Assembly (NCBI GenBank): GCA_900544995.1
Contig: UQXC01000025.1
Coordinates: 1-28,866 of the forward strand
From: an uncultured Collinsella sp.
GTDB lineage: Bacteria > Actinomycetota > Coriobacteriia > Coriobacteriales > Coriobacteriaceae
Length of the DNA: 28,866 nt
Direction of reading: 5' to 3'
Within the stretch, counting starts at the first letter, position 1, and every line of letters begins with the position of its first letter. The position numbers and the translations under genes were made by a program. The notes below the pieces were generated by a model. That model searched no databases. It was not told where the DNA came from and was given only the letters and a program-made list of their open reading frames with translations. Shown piece after piece: positions 7,450 through 16,206 of the stretch.

Positions 7450-8814
7450 ATGCAGCGAGATATCATTGCCAAGCTTAACGCTTGGAAAGCGTCAGAATAT
7501 CGTAAGCCGCTTATCCTTAAGGGGGCGCGCCAGGTTGGAAAGACGTGGGCGCTTAAGGAGTTCGGCCGAACCTCGTACCTCAATTTTGTGTATCTGACGC
7601 TCGAGGAGCCGTCACCTGGGGTACAGAGCGAGTACGCTCAGTTTTTCGAAGGTACGCGCGATCCTCGACGGATCATCTCAAATCTTTCCCTGGCACTTGG
7701 ACAACCTATCGAGCCCGGCGAAACGCTGCTTATTATTGATGAGATCCAGGATTGTCCTTCTGCAGTCGGCGCCCTTAAATACTTCTGTGACGAGGCCCCC
7801 GAGTATCACGTCGCATGCGCAGGGTCTTTGTTGGGCGTTCGCTTGTCCCGTGAGACCAGCGCTTTTCCGGTGGGAAAGGTCGAGTTCATGGAGATGTGCC
7901 CCATGAGCTTTTCCGAGTTTCTGAAAGCCGAGGGCGCTGCAAACTACGACGAATACCTTGGCGGCCTGGATCAGATCGAGACAGTGCCCGATTTCTTCCA
8001 TGTCCGTCTCGTCGAGCATCTTCGTCGTTATTTTGCATGCGGCGGCATGCCAGAGGCTCTTGGCCGGTGGGTGGAGACGGGAGATATCGTTCAGGTCGAT
8101 AAGGTGTTGTCTGATCTCTTGGATTCCTACGAGCGCGATTTTGCCAAGCATGGTGGCCGTGCGCAGTTCGCCAAGCTTTCACAAATATGGAACTCGATTC
8201 CAGCTCAGTTGGCGCGCGAGAACAAAAAGTTCGTTTGGGGTGCGGTGCGCGAGGGGGCTCGTGCTCGAGAATACGAGGATGCTCTGGAATGGCTTGCCGA
8301 TGCTGGGCTCATCACGGCGGTTCGCCTTAATGCTGCCGGTGGTGTGCCGCTCTCTGCGTACGATGACCTCAAGGCATTTAAAGTCTATTGTCTTGATGTC
8401 GGCTTGCTGCGCCGCATGGCAAGGCTGGATGCGTCCGCTTTTGCCATCTCGGATGCGCTATTTTCGGAGTTCAAAGGTTCGTTCGCCGAGAACTATGTGC
8501 TTCAGGCATTACTTTCACAGTTAGATGCTGCTCCGCGTTATTGGACAAACGAGAAGCCGAAGCACGAAGTCGATTTTTTGATTCAAGTCGGAAACGAAAT
8601 CGTTCCCGTCGAGGTCAAATCGGGAGAGGTCGTTCACTCCAAGAGCCTTAAGTACTATGCCGACAAGCATGCGGAGACGACTCCATTGAGGGTCCGCTAC
8701 TCACTTAAGAACCTAAAGCTCGACGACGGGGTGCTCAACATTCCGTTGTATTTGGCTGATCGATCTGTCCCTCTTATCAAAAAGGCGCTTGATTGTGCGC
8801 ATCTTGACGTTTAG
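7450..8814 (+). CDS. AAA family ATPase with DUF4143 domain
   Basis: A 454-residue protein of the AAA_14/DUF4143 type. Walker A is GARQVGKTW with K31; Walker B is LLIIDEIQD with D97 and E98; a sensor-like AGSLLG follows. The C-terminal half is DUF4143 and includes EVDFLIQVGNEIVPVEVKSG near residue 380, a pattern like the PD-(D/E)xK nuclease core. Proteins of this family are widespread in gut anaerobes, often in many copies, and their role is not established; defence, DNA handling or regulation have been considered. The ATG at 7450 follows GGGAGG (7437-7442). Base composition is visibly less GC-rich than gatCAB and the ABC genes, and large palindromes lie upstream, so recent acquisition is plausible. 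It converges with the AraC gene. Confidence 0.88.
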   Translation: MQRDIIAKLNAWKASEYRKPLILKGARQVGKTWALKEFGRTSYLNFVYLTLEEPSPGVQSEYAQFFEGTRDPRRIISNLSLALGQPIEPGETLLIIDEIQDCPSAVGALKYFCDEAPEYHVACAGSLLGVRLSRETSAFPVGKVEFMEMCPMSFSEFLKAEGAANYDEYLGGLDQIETVPDFFHVRLVEHLRRYFACGGMPEALGRWVETGDIVQVDKVLSDLLDSYERDFAKHGGRAQFAKLSQIWNSIPAQLARENKKFVWGAVREGARAREYEDALEWLADAGLITAVRLNAAGGVPLSAYDDLKAFKVYCLDVGLLRRMARLDASAFAISDALFSEFKGSFAENYVLQALLSQLDAAPRYWTNEKPKHEVDFLIQVGNEIVPVEVKSGEVVHSKSLKYYADKHAETTPLRVRYSLKNLKLDDGVLNIPLYLADRSVPLIKKALDCAHLDV

Positions 8815-8878
8815 ATCCTGGGTGAGCTGACGGGCGGTGGCTAATTAATCGCTCCGTTACGGCCAGGGAGCCTGGGCC

Positions 8879-9883
8879 TTAGCGATGCTTGCTTCGCCAA
8901 GCCGTGGGTGTCATGCCGGTGTATTGTTTGAAGGCTTGGGCGAAGGCGGCCTGCTGAGGGTAGCCTAGACGCTCTGCCACCTGCGCTATCGTGAGCGCGC
9001 TATCGGCCAAAAGGTCCTGTGCTCGCTCCATACGGCGTCTGCGAATGTAGGCGCCCAGGGACTCGCCAGTTTGGGCCTTAAAGATGGCGCATAGTTTGGA
9101 GCGGCTTGTGTAGAGCCTCTCGGCCACCTCGTTGACACCCACACGTCTGCCTTTGTCGAGCGCGCGCTCAATCATTGCCGTTGCTTCTTCGGCAATGGTT
9201 ATGCTGACGCGTGTGTCTGCCGCCTGCCGCGCCTGCTTGTGGGCCGCGCGCGAACAGGCGATCTCCGCGACCATGGTCTCCACGATGCCTTGCATATAGA
9301 CGTGTCCGCCTACGGTGCGGGCGCGGTCCTCGTTAATCCGGCGCAGCGTGTGGCAGATGGCAGACGTCGCTTCCTCGTGCCATGACTCGGCAAACGCCTC
9401 AAAGATTCCCGCGAACTCGGTGGGATAGCGGTGCTCCAGTTCGTCAAAATATCCAGGCAAAAAGAGCACCGAGCGCGAGTGATAAAGCTCCCCCGCAAAC
9501 AGCGGGCTTAATTCCTCGCCACAGCTATCTTGGATAAAGCTGCAAACGGCATTGTTTGGCCACGGTCCATGCAATGGTTTGAGGTTCGCGGGCGTTATGC
9601 CAGCCTCGGGCATGCATGTAAGTGTGGGCGCGCTGACTTCGCTCACGCAGGCGTATGGCTCGGGTGTGTATTCGGCTAGGTACATGTTGCGCGTCGGGGT
9701 TATGAAATGCTCCATGACGATGCAGGTGGGGGAGAGGGGCATGATCCATGCGCGGCCGTGCGCCCGATCGTTTGCCACCTCGCCGGTAAAGACGGCGCCC
9801 TTGCCGGTAAGCTCCAGGCCAAACTGCTCAAATTGCGGTGCGTAGAGCTCGGTTATGTCGGTCGCTGCCCGCCGTATTTGCAA
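8879..9883 (-). CDS. AraC family transcriptional regulator
   Basis: A 334-residue DNA-binding regulator. The C-terminal region, roughly residues 225-334, holds the two helix-turn-helix motifs of the AraC/XylS family: VNEVAERLYTSRSKLCAIFKAQTG is the first and LTIAQVAERLGYPQQAAFAQAFKQYTGMTPTAWR is the second, with the conserved GY and F-K-TG-P elements. The N-terminal part (about 220 residues) is not a recognisable cupin by eye and probably senses a ligand. The gene is divergent from two ABC half-transporter genes across a 113-bp gap, so it most likely controls them. This arrangement mirrors ybtA next to ybtPQ, where the AraC protein responds to a siderophore. That functional parallel is inference. 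Confidence 0.9.
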   Translation of the reverse strand: MQIRRAATDITELYAPQFEQFGLELTGKGAVFTGEVANDRAHGRAWIMPLSPTCIVMEHFITPTRNMYLAEYTPEPYACVSEVSAPTLTCMPEAGITPANLKPLHGPWPNNAVCSFIQDSCGEELSPLFAGELYHSRSVLFLPGYFDELEHRYPTEFAGIFEAFAESWHEEATSAICHTLRRINEDRARTVGGHVYMQGIVETMVAEIACSRAAHKQARQAADTRVSITIAEEATAMIERALDKGRRVGVNEVAERLYTSRSKLCAIFKAQTGESLGAYIRRRRMERAQDLLADSALTIAQVAERLGYPQQAAFAQAFKQYTGMTPTAWRSKHR

Positions 9884-9922
9884 AAGCGTCCCTTTCCTTT
9901 GCAGAAACGTCCACGCCTGACT

Positions 9923-9950
9923 TGATTGTGAGCCATGGCTAACACATCAA
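9923..9950. promoter_or_regulatory. Dyad in the AraC/ABC divergent intergenic region
   Basis: A perfect 10-bp palindrome AGCCATGGCT (9931-9940) sits at the centre of a looser dyad, TTGAT (9923) to ATCAA (9946-9950). It lies midway between the two divergent genes and is a candidate operator. AraC proteins often bind direct repeats, so another regulator could use it. No clear -35/-10 pair was identified here. Confidence 0.35.
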
Positions 9951-9996
9951 TGATAAGTTCATTACGGTTAACTCTCAAGCCGTAGAAAGGAATCTC

Positions 9997-11823
9997 ATGG
10001 CAAAGGAATCAAAAAGGGAAGGTGGAGGCATCGGCGAGTTGCTCGCGTATGCCGGTGACCGCAAATTCCTAACGTATTTGGGCATGGTGCTCTCGGCGCT
10101 CTCGCAGCTGCTGAGCTTTGGCCCGTACGTGTGCATTTGGCTTGTCGCGCGCGATCTGATTGCCGTGGCGCCCAACTGGAGCGAAGCCACTAACATTGCG
10201 ATGTACGGTTGGTGGGCCGTGGGTTTTGCCCTGGCAAGCATCGTAGCTTATTTCATGGGGCTCATGTGCACGCATCTGTCCGCGTTTCGCTGCGCGTCCA
10301 ATATCCGTAAGGCTACGAGCGAGCACCTGCTTAAGTTGCCGCTCGGCTACTTCGACACGCATGCCACCGGCGAGCTGCGCCGCATTGTAGACGGGTGCGC
10401 CGCCTCCACCGAGACTTTGCTCGCACACATGCTGCCCGATATCGCAGGCGCCGTCGCCATGGTCGTGGGCTTGCTCGTGCTGCTTTTCGCCCTCGATTGG
10501 CGCTTGGGCGCGGCATGCCTCATCTCGGTGGCCATTTCGTTTGGCGCCATGGCCGCCATGATGGACGGCAAGGGCGGCGAGTTCATGAAGGCCTACATGG
10601 GAGCGCTGGTCAAGATGAACAAGACCGGCACCGAATACGTACGCGGCATCCCCGTGGTCAAGGTGTTTCAGCAGACGGTCTACTCCTTTAAGGCTTTCCA
10701 CGATGCGATCGCCGAATACGCCGACATGGCACAAAACTATGCGGGCACGTTCTGTCGAGGTCCGCAGGTGCTCAACCTTACCGCGCTCAATGGTCTTGTG
10801 GCATTCCTGTTGCCCGTGGCGTTGCTGTTGGCGCCGGGCGAGACGAACTTCGCGCATTTTATGGCCAACTTCACGTTTTACGCGATATTTTCGGCCGTGG
10901 TGCCGACGGCCATGACCAAGCTCATGTTTGTGGGCGAGGCCTCTCAGATGAGTGCCGATTCGCTGGCTCGTATTCGAAGCGTCATGGATTCCAAGCAGCT
11001 CTCCGTGCCCGCCCAACCCAAGCACCCTGCCGGCGGCGACGTGCGATTTGAGGACGTGAATTTTACCTACGAGGGTGCCGAAGCACCTGCCGTTAGCCAT
11101 GTGAGTTTCAGCGTTTCCGCGGGTAGCACTCTCGCCCTGGTGGGTCCCTCGGGTGGCGGCAAGTCAACCTGCGCAAGCCTGATTCCGCGTTTTTGGGACG
11201 TTTCCTCGGGTCGAGTGCTCGTAGGCGGTGTGGACGTTCGCGATATGGATCCACGCGAGCTTATGGGCCAGGTCGCCTTCGTGTTCCAGACCAACCAGCT
11301 GTTCCGGCAAACACTTGCCGATAACGTGCGCGCCTCCAAGCCTACGGCCACTGACGACGAAGTGCGTGCGGCCCTCTCCGCAGCTCAGTGCGACGACATT
11401 GTGGCCAAGCTCCCACAGGGCATCAATACCATGCTCGGTGCCGGCGGAGCATATCTTTCGGGCGGCGAGGTCCAGCGCGTGGCGCTCGCCCGCGCGATCC
11501 TTAAAGACGCGCCTATCGTGGTGCTCGACGAGGCCACGGCGTTTGCCGATCCCGAGAACGAGGCGCTCATCCAGCGCGCCTTTAGCAAGCTGGCGGCGGG
11601 CCGCACGGTCATTATGATTGCGCACCGGCTTTCGACCGTGGTGGGCGCAGACCAAATCGTGGTGCTCAACCAGGGCAGCGTGCAGGAGTCGGGTACCCAT
11701 GCCGAGTTGCTGTCCCAAAACGGCCTGTATGCCAAGATGTGGGCTGAGTACGAGCAGGCCGCGAGTTGGAAGATTACTGCTACGACCGCGGATACCGCCG
11801 TCGCGAAGGGAGGCGAGGCCTAA
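9997..11823 (+). CDS. ABC half-transporter 1 (fused membrane and ATPase domains), possibly siderophore importer subunit
   Basis: A 608-residue type IV ABC protein: a six-helix membrane domain (about residues 25-320) followed by a nucleotide-binding domain (about 345-590). Walker A is GPSGGGKST with K389, signature LSGGEVQRVALARA, Walker B IVVLDEAT and switch histidine in IAHRL. After Walker B the sequence reads AFADPENE instead of the common SLDxxTE; this D-loop form is one I associate with the YbtP/YbtQ and IrtA/IrtB siderophore importers, which have an exporter fold. The start follows AGAAAGGA. The next gene begins directly after its stop codon, so the two presumably form a heterodimer. An AraC regulator is divergent. 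Assignment as ABC half-transporter is firm; transport direction and substrate are inferred. Confidence 0.93.
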   Translation: MAKESKREGGGIGELLAYAGDRKFLTYLGMVLSALSQLLSFGPYVCIWLVARDLIAVAPNWSEATNIAMYGWWAVGFALASIVAYFMGLMCTHLSAFRCASNIRKATSEHLLKLPLGYFDTHATGELRRIVDGCAASTETLLAHMLPDIAGAVAMVVGLLVLLFALDWRLGAACLISVAISFGAMAAMMDGKGGEFMKAYMGALVKMNKTGTEYVRGIPVVKVFQQTVYSFKAFHDAIAEYADMAQNYAGTFCRGPQVLNLTALNGLVAFLLPVALLLAPGETNFAHFMANFTFYAIFSAVVPTAMTKLMFVGEASQMSADSLARIRSVMDSKQLSVPAQPKHPAGGDVRFEDVNFTYEGAEAPAVSHVSFSVSAGSTLALVGPSGGGKSTCASLIPRFWDVSSGRVLVGGVDVRDMDPRELMGQVAFVFQTNQLFRQTLADNVRASKPTATDDEVRAALSAAQCDDIVAKLPQGINTMLGAGGAYLSGGEVQRVALARAILKDAPIVVLDEATAFADPENEALIQRAFSKLAAGRTVIMIAHRLSTVVGADQIVVLNQGSVQESGTHAELLSQNGLYAKMWAEYEQAASWKITATTADTAVAKGGEA

Positions 11824-13581
11824 ATGTTCGCCTCATTCCAAAAGAAGTATTTCCTATCCGATAAAGGCATCGCCGGCGTAAAACGCGGCATCTTCTGGAC
11901 CACGCTCACCAATCTTATTACCATGGCCGGCATGGGCTTTCTATTCCTGGTTATGGCCAGCTTTGTCGAGCATCTCGCCAGCGGGGCTGACCTGCCGGAT
12001 GCCCTGCCGATCGTGGGCGGCCTCCTGGTCTTTTTCGTGATGCTCTTTGCCTCTAACTGGCAGCAGTATTACTACACCTACTGCATCTTTTACGAGGAGT
12101 GCGGCAAGCAGCGTATGGAGATCGCCGAGCGCTTGCGCAAACTGCCGCTGTCGTTTTTTGGTCGTCGTGATCTGGCCGATTTAACCGAGACCATCATGGG
12201 CGACGTCCAGGCCATGGAGCACGCCTACAGCCACGTGCTGGGAGAGCTTTGGGGTGCCATCATCGCAAGCGCCATTGTATTCGTGGCGTCGCTGTTCTTT
12301 TGCTGGCAGCTGGCGATTGCGGCGTTTTGGAGCGTTCCCGTGGCCTTTGCCGTGCTGTATCTAACGCGCGGCCCCATGACTCCGGTGTTTGATCGCGTGC
12401 GAGCCGAGAAGGTCAAGGTTACCGAGGCTATTCAAGAGACGCTCGACTGCGTTCGCGAGATTCGCGCCACCAACCAGGAGGCCCATTATCTTGAGGGACT
12501 CAACGCCGTGATCGATGCCGAGGAGCGCGAGACCACCAAGGGCGAGCTCGTTAACGGGCTTTTGGTCAACTCCGCCTTTGCCATCCTGCGTCTGGGCATT
12601 GCCACCACGCTGGTCACGGGCGCCGCGATGGTCGCCTCCGGGCAGGTCGACTTTTTGGTGTTGTTTGCCTTCCTGCTTATGGTGAGCCGTATCTATGCGC
12701 CCTTTGACCAGGCGTTAATGTTAATGTCCGAGCTGTTTGTCGCCGAGTCGTCTGCCAAGCGCATGCGTTCCATCATGGAAGAGCCTGTGGCGCGGGGCAG
12801 CGAGAAATTTGAGCCCGTGGGCCACGATGTGGTGTTCGATCACGTGGCATTTGGCTATGGTGCGGGCGAGGACGGACGCGCCGGCGATAAAGTTCTTACC
12901 GATGTGAGCTTTACCGCCAAGGAAGGCGAGGTCACGGCACTGGTCGGTCCTTCGGGTTCCGGTAAGTCTACGGTGAGCCGCCTAGCCGCGCGCTTTTGGG
13001 ATGCCACTGCGGGCAAGGTTACCGTGGGCGGTGTGGATGTTGCGGGCGTCGATCCCGAGGTGCTCCTGCGCGACTACGCCATTGTGTTCCAAGACGTGCT
13101 GCTCTTTGACGACACGGTGATGGGGAACATCCGCCTCGGGCGTCGTGACGCCACCGATGAGGAAGTGCTTGCGGCCGCGCGTGCCGCCAACTGCGACGAG
13201 TTCGTGAACCGCATGCCGCAGGGCTACGACACCATGATCGGCGAGAACGGCTCCAAGCTGTCCGGCGGCGAGCGCCAGCGCATCTCCATCGCCCGCGCGC
13301 TGCTCAAAGATGCGCCCATCGTGCTGTTGGACGAGGCGACGGCAAGCTTGGACGTCGAGAACGAGACCGTGGTTCAGCAGGCGCTTTCCCGCCTGCTCGC
13401 GGGCAAGACGGTTATCGTTATTGCCCACCGTATGCGTACGGTGGAAAATGCCGACAAAATCGTTGTGCTCAAGAATGGAGTGGTTGCCGAACAGGGCACC
13501 CCGGCGCAGCTCAAGGCGGCAGGTGGAGAATTCGCCCGCATGGTTGCGCTGCAAAAGGAAGCGGCTGATTGGCAGCTGTAG
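11824..13581 (+). CDS. ABC half-transporter 2 (fused membrane and ATPase domains)
   Basis: A 585-residue partner of the preceding gene, with the same layout: a membrane domain (about residues 20-310) and an ATPase domain (about 335-575). Walker A is GPSGSGKST with K381, Q-loop FQDVLLFD, signature LSGGERQRISIARA, Walker B IVLLDEATASLD and switch histidine in IAHRM. Unlike its partner, the D-loop is canonical (SLDVENE), so the two halves differ at the dimer interface. The ATG directly follows the TAA of the first gene with no spacer, which points to coupled translation and a heterodimer. A GGGAC-type hairpin at 13592-13630 follows the stop and could end the transcript. Confidence 0.93.
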   Translation: MFASFQKKYFLSDKGIAGVKRGIFWTTLTNLITMAGMGFLFLVMASFVEHLASGADLPDALPIVGGLLVFFVMLFASNWQQYYYTYCIFYEECGKQRMEIAERLRKLPLSFFGRRDLADLTETIMGDVQAMEHAYSHVLGELWGAIIASAIVFVASLFFCWQLAIAAFWSVPVAFAVLYLTRGPMTPVFDRVRAEKVKVTEAIQETLDCVREIRATNQEAHYLEGLNAVIDAEERETTKGELVNGLLVNSAFAILRLGIATTLVTGAAMVASGQVDFLVLFAFLLMVSRIYAPFDQALMLMSELFVAESSAKRMRSIMEEPVARGSEKFEPVGHDVVFDHVAFGYGAGEDGRAGDKVLTDVSFTAKEGEVTALVGPSGSGKSTVSRLAARFWDATAGKVTVGGVDVAGVDPEVLLRDYAIVFQDVLLFDDTVMGNIRLGRRDATDEEVLAAARAANCDEFVNRMPQGYDTMIGENGSKLSGGERQRISIARALLKDAPIVLLDEATASLDVENETVVQQALSRLLAGKTVIVIAHRMRTVENADKIVVLKNGVVAEQGTPAQLKAAGGEFARMVALQKEAADWQL

Positions 13582-13591
13582 GACTGTGGCA

Positions 13592-13630
13592 AAGGGACTG
13601 TCCCATAATGTGACAAAGGGGCAGTCCCTT
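13592..13630 (+). repeat. GGGAC-type palindrome after the ABC operon
   Basis: Arms AAGGGACTGTCCC (13592-13604) and GGGGCAGTCCCTT (13618-13630) pair with one mismatch around a 13-base loop. The first arm itself contains the short palindrome GGGACTGTCCC. No U-tract follows. It probably belongs to the dispersed intergenic repeats of this genome and may also act as an mRNA end structure. Confidence 0.65.
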
Positions 13631-13676
13631 CGTCATATTGAGCTCACCCCCATAGTTTCCAAAAAGTTAACCTTTG

Positions 13677-13708
13677 TTGAACTTAATAGTTAGATAAACT
13701 AAACTATT
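13677..13708 (+). promoter_or_regulatory. Promoter with overlapping dyad for the DUF6110/P-type ATPase genes
   Basis: TTGAAC (13677-13682), a 17-base spacer and TAAACT (13700-13705) form a reasonable sigma-70-type promoter. A dyad AATAGTT (13685-13691) and AACTATT (13702-13708) covers the spacer and the -10, and TTAGATAAACTAA within it loosely resembles half-sites of DtxR/MntR-family metal repressors. Binding of such a repressor is inference. Confidence 0.5.
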
Positions 13709-13792
13709 TTTCAAAAGTGTGCTCGAGCAAACTTATTTACTCGGGTGCTGAGGCACCGTGCCGCGTCCAATGCGGCAAAAGGGAGAAGCAAC

Positions 13793-14038
13793 ATGAAGAA
13801 GTCGACGTTCAATACCCTGCTTGTCGGTGGCGGTTTTCTGCTTGGCACGGCCGGCATCAAGCTGCTTACCAGCGCTCCGGTCAAGAATGCCTGCGTGCAG
13901 GGTATCGCGTGCGGTATGCGCGTCAAGAACTGCTACCAGGATATGGTCGAGCAGGCCAAGGCCAATGTCGATGACATGGTTGCCGAGGCTGCCTACATCA
14001 CCCAGAGCGAGGCCGCCGCTGACGAGGCAGCCGAGTAA
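13793..14038 (+). CDS. Small DUF6110-like protein paired with P-type ATPase
   Basis: An 81-residue protein with one N-terminal hydrophobic segment (about residues 7-24, LLVGGGFLLGTAGIKLL), a middle with two cysteines in CVQGIACG and one in KNCYQD, and an acidic Ala/Glu-rich tail. It resembles the DUF6110 family, small proteins encoded beside heavy-metal P-type ATPases; I recall this association but could not search. The start ATG 13793 is preceded by GGGAGAAG. The next gene starts 18 bases after its stop and has only a weak ribosome site of its own, so the two are probably translated together. A membrane-anchored helper or metal-handling subunit is plausible. Function is not established. Confidence 0.75.
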   Translation: MKKSTFNTLLVGGGFLLGTAGIKLLTSAPVKNACVQGIACGMRVKNCYQDMVEQAKANVDDMVAEAAYITQSEAAADEAAE

Positions 14039-14056
14039 CGCTCCCAGGCACAAACT

Positions 14057-16132
14057 ATGAGATTATCGATTATTAGCGAGATCCCCGGCAGGACCCGTCT
14101 TCAATTGGCGGGTCCTGTGCCAGAGAGCGATCTCGATGCACTTCTTAAGCTCAGCGGCGATATCGACGGCGTGCACAAGGTGCGCGTTTATGGCCGTATT
14201 GGCCAGATGGCGCTGGAGTACGACGAGCCGCGCCGCGCGAGCGTGCTCGACGCCTTGGGCGCACTCGATGCTCAAGCTATCGCCGATGCCAAGTCGGGCT
14301 ACGTGATGCAGCTTGAGCCACGCAAGCACAAGCTCGTCATGGATCTTGCCACACTTATCGGCGCCCACTACGCGCGCCGTTGGTTCTTGCCGACGCCTCT
14401 GCGTGCAGTGTTTGTCGTGGCCGGTTACATGGCATTTTTGCGCGCTGCTCTTCATGAGCTGGCGCAGCCGCGCCTGACCGTTCCTGTGCTCGACGCTTCG
14501 GCCATCGGCATTTCGTTCGTCAAACGTGACGTCGACACCGCGGGCCAGACGATGTTCCTGCTCAACGTGGGCGAGCTGCTCGAGGACTACACCCGCGCCA
14601 TGAGCGAAAACGAGCTCATCAACTCGCTGCTCGATGTGCCCGACAAGGCGCAAAAGGTCGTCGGCGACACCGAGGTAAGCGTTGCCGCGACCGAGCTCGA
14701 GCCCGGCGATCTGGTCGCCGTGCGCACTGGCATGTCCATTTGCATCGACGGTGTTGTCGAACAGGGGAGCGCTATGGTCAACCAGGCAACCCTGACCGGC
14801 GAGCCGCTTGCCGTCGAGCGCAGCGTGGGCGACGATGTATTCGCCGGCACCGTCGTGGAAGACGGCAGCATCTTGGTGCGCGTGCGTGCCAACACGGCGC
14901 AGACCAAACTGCGCTCGATCGTCTCGCTCGTGCAGACGGCCGACTCGCTCAAGTCCGAGGGCCAGTCGCATATGGAGGACCTCGCCAACAAGATCGTCCC
15001 GTTGAACTTCCTGCTTGCGGGCTTGGTTGCACTCACCACGCGTAGTCTCATTAAGACCTCGGCGGCGCTGATGGTCGACTACTCGTGTGCACTCAAGCTC
15101 ACGGGTTCCGTTGCCGTCATGACTGCCATGAGCGATGCCGCCAAGATGGGTGTGATGGTCAAGGGCGCCAAGTACTTTGAGTCGTTTGCCAAGGCCGACA
15201 CCATTGTGTTTGATAAGACCGGCACGCTCACCGAGGCGCAGCCGCGTCTTGCCTGTGTACTCACCACCGACGGCTGGAGCGAGGACGAGATCCTGCGCCT
15301 TTCCGCTTGCTTGGAGGAGCATTTCCCGCATCCGGTGGCACGCGCCGTGGTCAATGCCGCCCGCGAGCGCGGGCTCGAGCACCGCGAGCGTCACGCTGCG
15401 GTCGAGTATATTGTGGCGCATGGTATCGCTTCGTCCATCGAGGGGCGTCGCGCGATTATCGGCTCGGCGCACTTTGTGTTTGAGGACGAGGGTGCGCAGC
15501 TAGAGGCAGAGACGCAAGAGCAAATTGAGTCCCAGATGCAGGGCTTGTCGCCGCTGTATCTGGCGGTCGATGGCACCGTTGTGGGCGTGCTCGGTATCGA
15601 GGACCCGCTTAAGCCCGGGGTCCGCGAGGCCATCGCCGACTTGCACGCGTTGGGCGTTAAGCACGTGGTCATGCTCACGGGCGACTCGGAGCGCACGGCC
15701 GAGCGCATTGCTCGCGAGGCAGATGTCGACGAGTTTAAGGCCGAGCTGCTGCCCGAGGACAAGTACGCGTATGTTGAGCGCATTAAGGGCAAGGGACGCC
15801 ATGTTGCCATGGTGGGCGACGGCGTCAACGATTCGCCGGCGCTCGGTTTGGCCGACGTGGGCCTGGCGATGGGTGGCGGAAGCGACATCGCCAAGGAGGT
15901 CGCCGATATCATCCTGACCGATACGGATCTTGCAGCGATCGTGCGCCTGCGCCGTATGAGCCAGGGGCTTATCGACCGTCTGACGAGTTCGTATTCCAAG
16001 GTGATGCTCACCAACTCGGCGCTGTTGGCATTGGGGATTACCGGCGCGATTACCCCGCAGACGTCGTCGCTGCTGCACAACGGCTCGACGATCGCCTACA
16101 GCCTGGGCAACGCAAAGGCGTACCTGCGTTAG
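14057..16132 (+). CDS. P1B-type heavy-metal translocating ATPase
   Basis: A 691-residue membrane pump that exports metal ions using ATP. Key motifs are the actuator TGEPL, phosphorylation site DKTGT with D386, the HP dipeptide of P1B pumps in EEHFPHPVARA, LTGDSERTA, and GDGVND around D588. The N-terminal 75 residues (IPGRTRLQL...) resemble a degenerate HMA-like domain without the CxxC metal pair. The membrane metal-site motif, usually CPC or SPC, reads YSC here (Tyr342-Ser343-Cys344 in VDYSCALKL), so the proline is absent. This places it in a non-CPC subgroup whose metal cannot be read off. It lies behind the DUF6110-like gene and in front of a strong terminator, so the two genes form a unit. 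Confidence 0.93.
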   Translation: MRLSIISEIPGRTRLQLAGPVPESDLDALLKLSGDIDGVHKVRVYGRIGQMALEYDEPRRASVLDALGALDAQAIADAKSGYVMQLEPRKHKLVMDLATLIGAHYARRWFLPTPLRAVFVVAGYMAFLRAALHELAQPRLTVPVLDASAIGISFVKRDVDTAGQTMFLLNVGELLEDYTRAMSENELINSLLDVPDKAQKVVGDTEVSVAATELEPGDLVAVRTGMSICIDGVVEQGSAMVNQATLTGEPLAVERSVGDDVFAGTVVEDGSILVRVRANTAQTKLRSIVSLVQTADSLKSEGQSHMEDLANKIVPLNFLLAGLVALTTRSLIKTSAALMVDYSCALKLTGSVAVMTAMSDAAKMGVMVKGAKYFESFAKADTIVFDKTGTLTEAQPRLACVLTTDGWSEDEILRLSACLEEHFPHPVARAVVNAARERGLEHRERHAAVEYIVAHGIASSIEGRRAIIGSAHFVFEDEGAQLEAETQEQIESQMQGLSPLYLAVDGTVVGVLGIEDPLKPGVREAIADLHALGVKHVVMLTGDSERTAERIAREADVDEFKAELLPEDKYAYVERIKGKGRHVAMVGDGVNDSPALGLADVGLAMGGGSDIAKEVADIILTDTDLAAIVRLRRMSQGLIDRLTSSYSKVMLTNSALLALGITGAITPQTSSLLHNGSTIAYSLGNAKAYLR

Positions 16133-16156
16133 CAGACGTGTCCGCCCACGTTATCT

Positions 16157-16202
16157 GGCCTGCGCCTGGACGGCATCGGTGTCGTCCAGGCGCAGGCCTT
16201 TT
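16157..16202 (+). terminator. Rho-independent terminator after the P-type ATPase
   Basis: A perfect 16-bp stem (16157-16172 with 16183-16198), a 10-base loop and TTTT. It isolates the metal ATPase unit from the toxin-antitoxin promoter just downstream. Confidence 0.92.
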
Positions 16203-16206
16203 GCAT

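Noticed and set aside
8861..8878. Terminator hairpin GGCCAGG-GAG-CCTGGGCC between the ATPase and AraC genes
   Set aside because: The stem is short with a bulge and has no T-run on either strand, so it is not listed as a feature.
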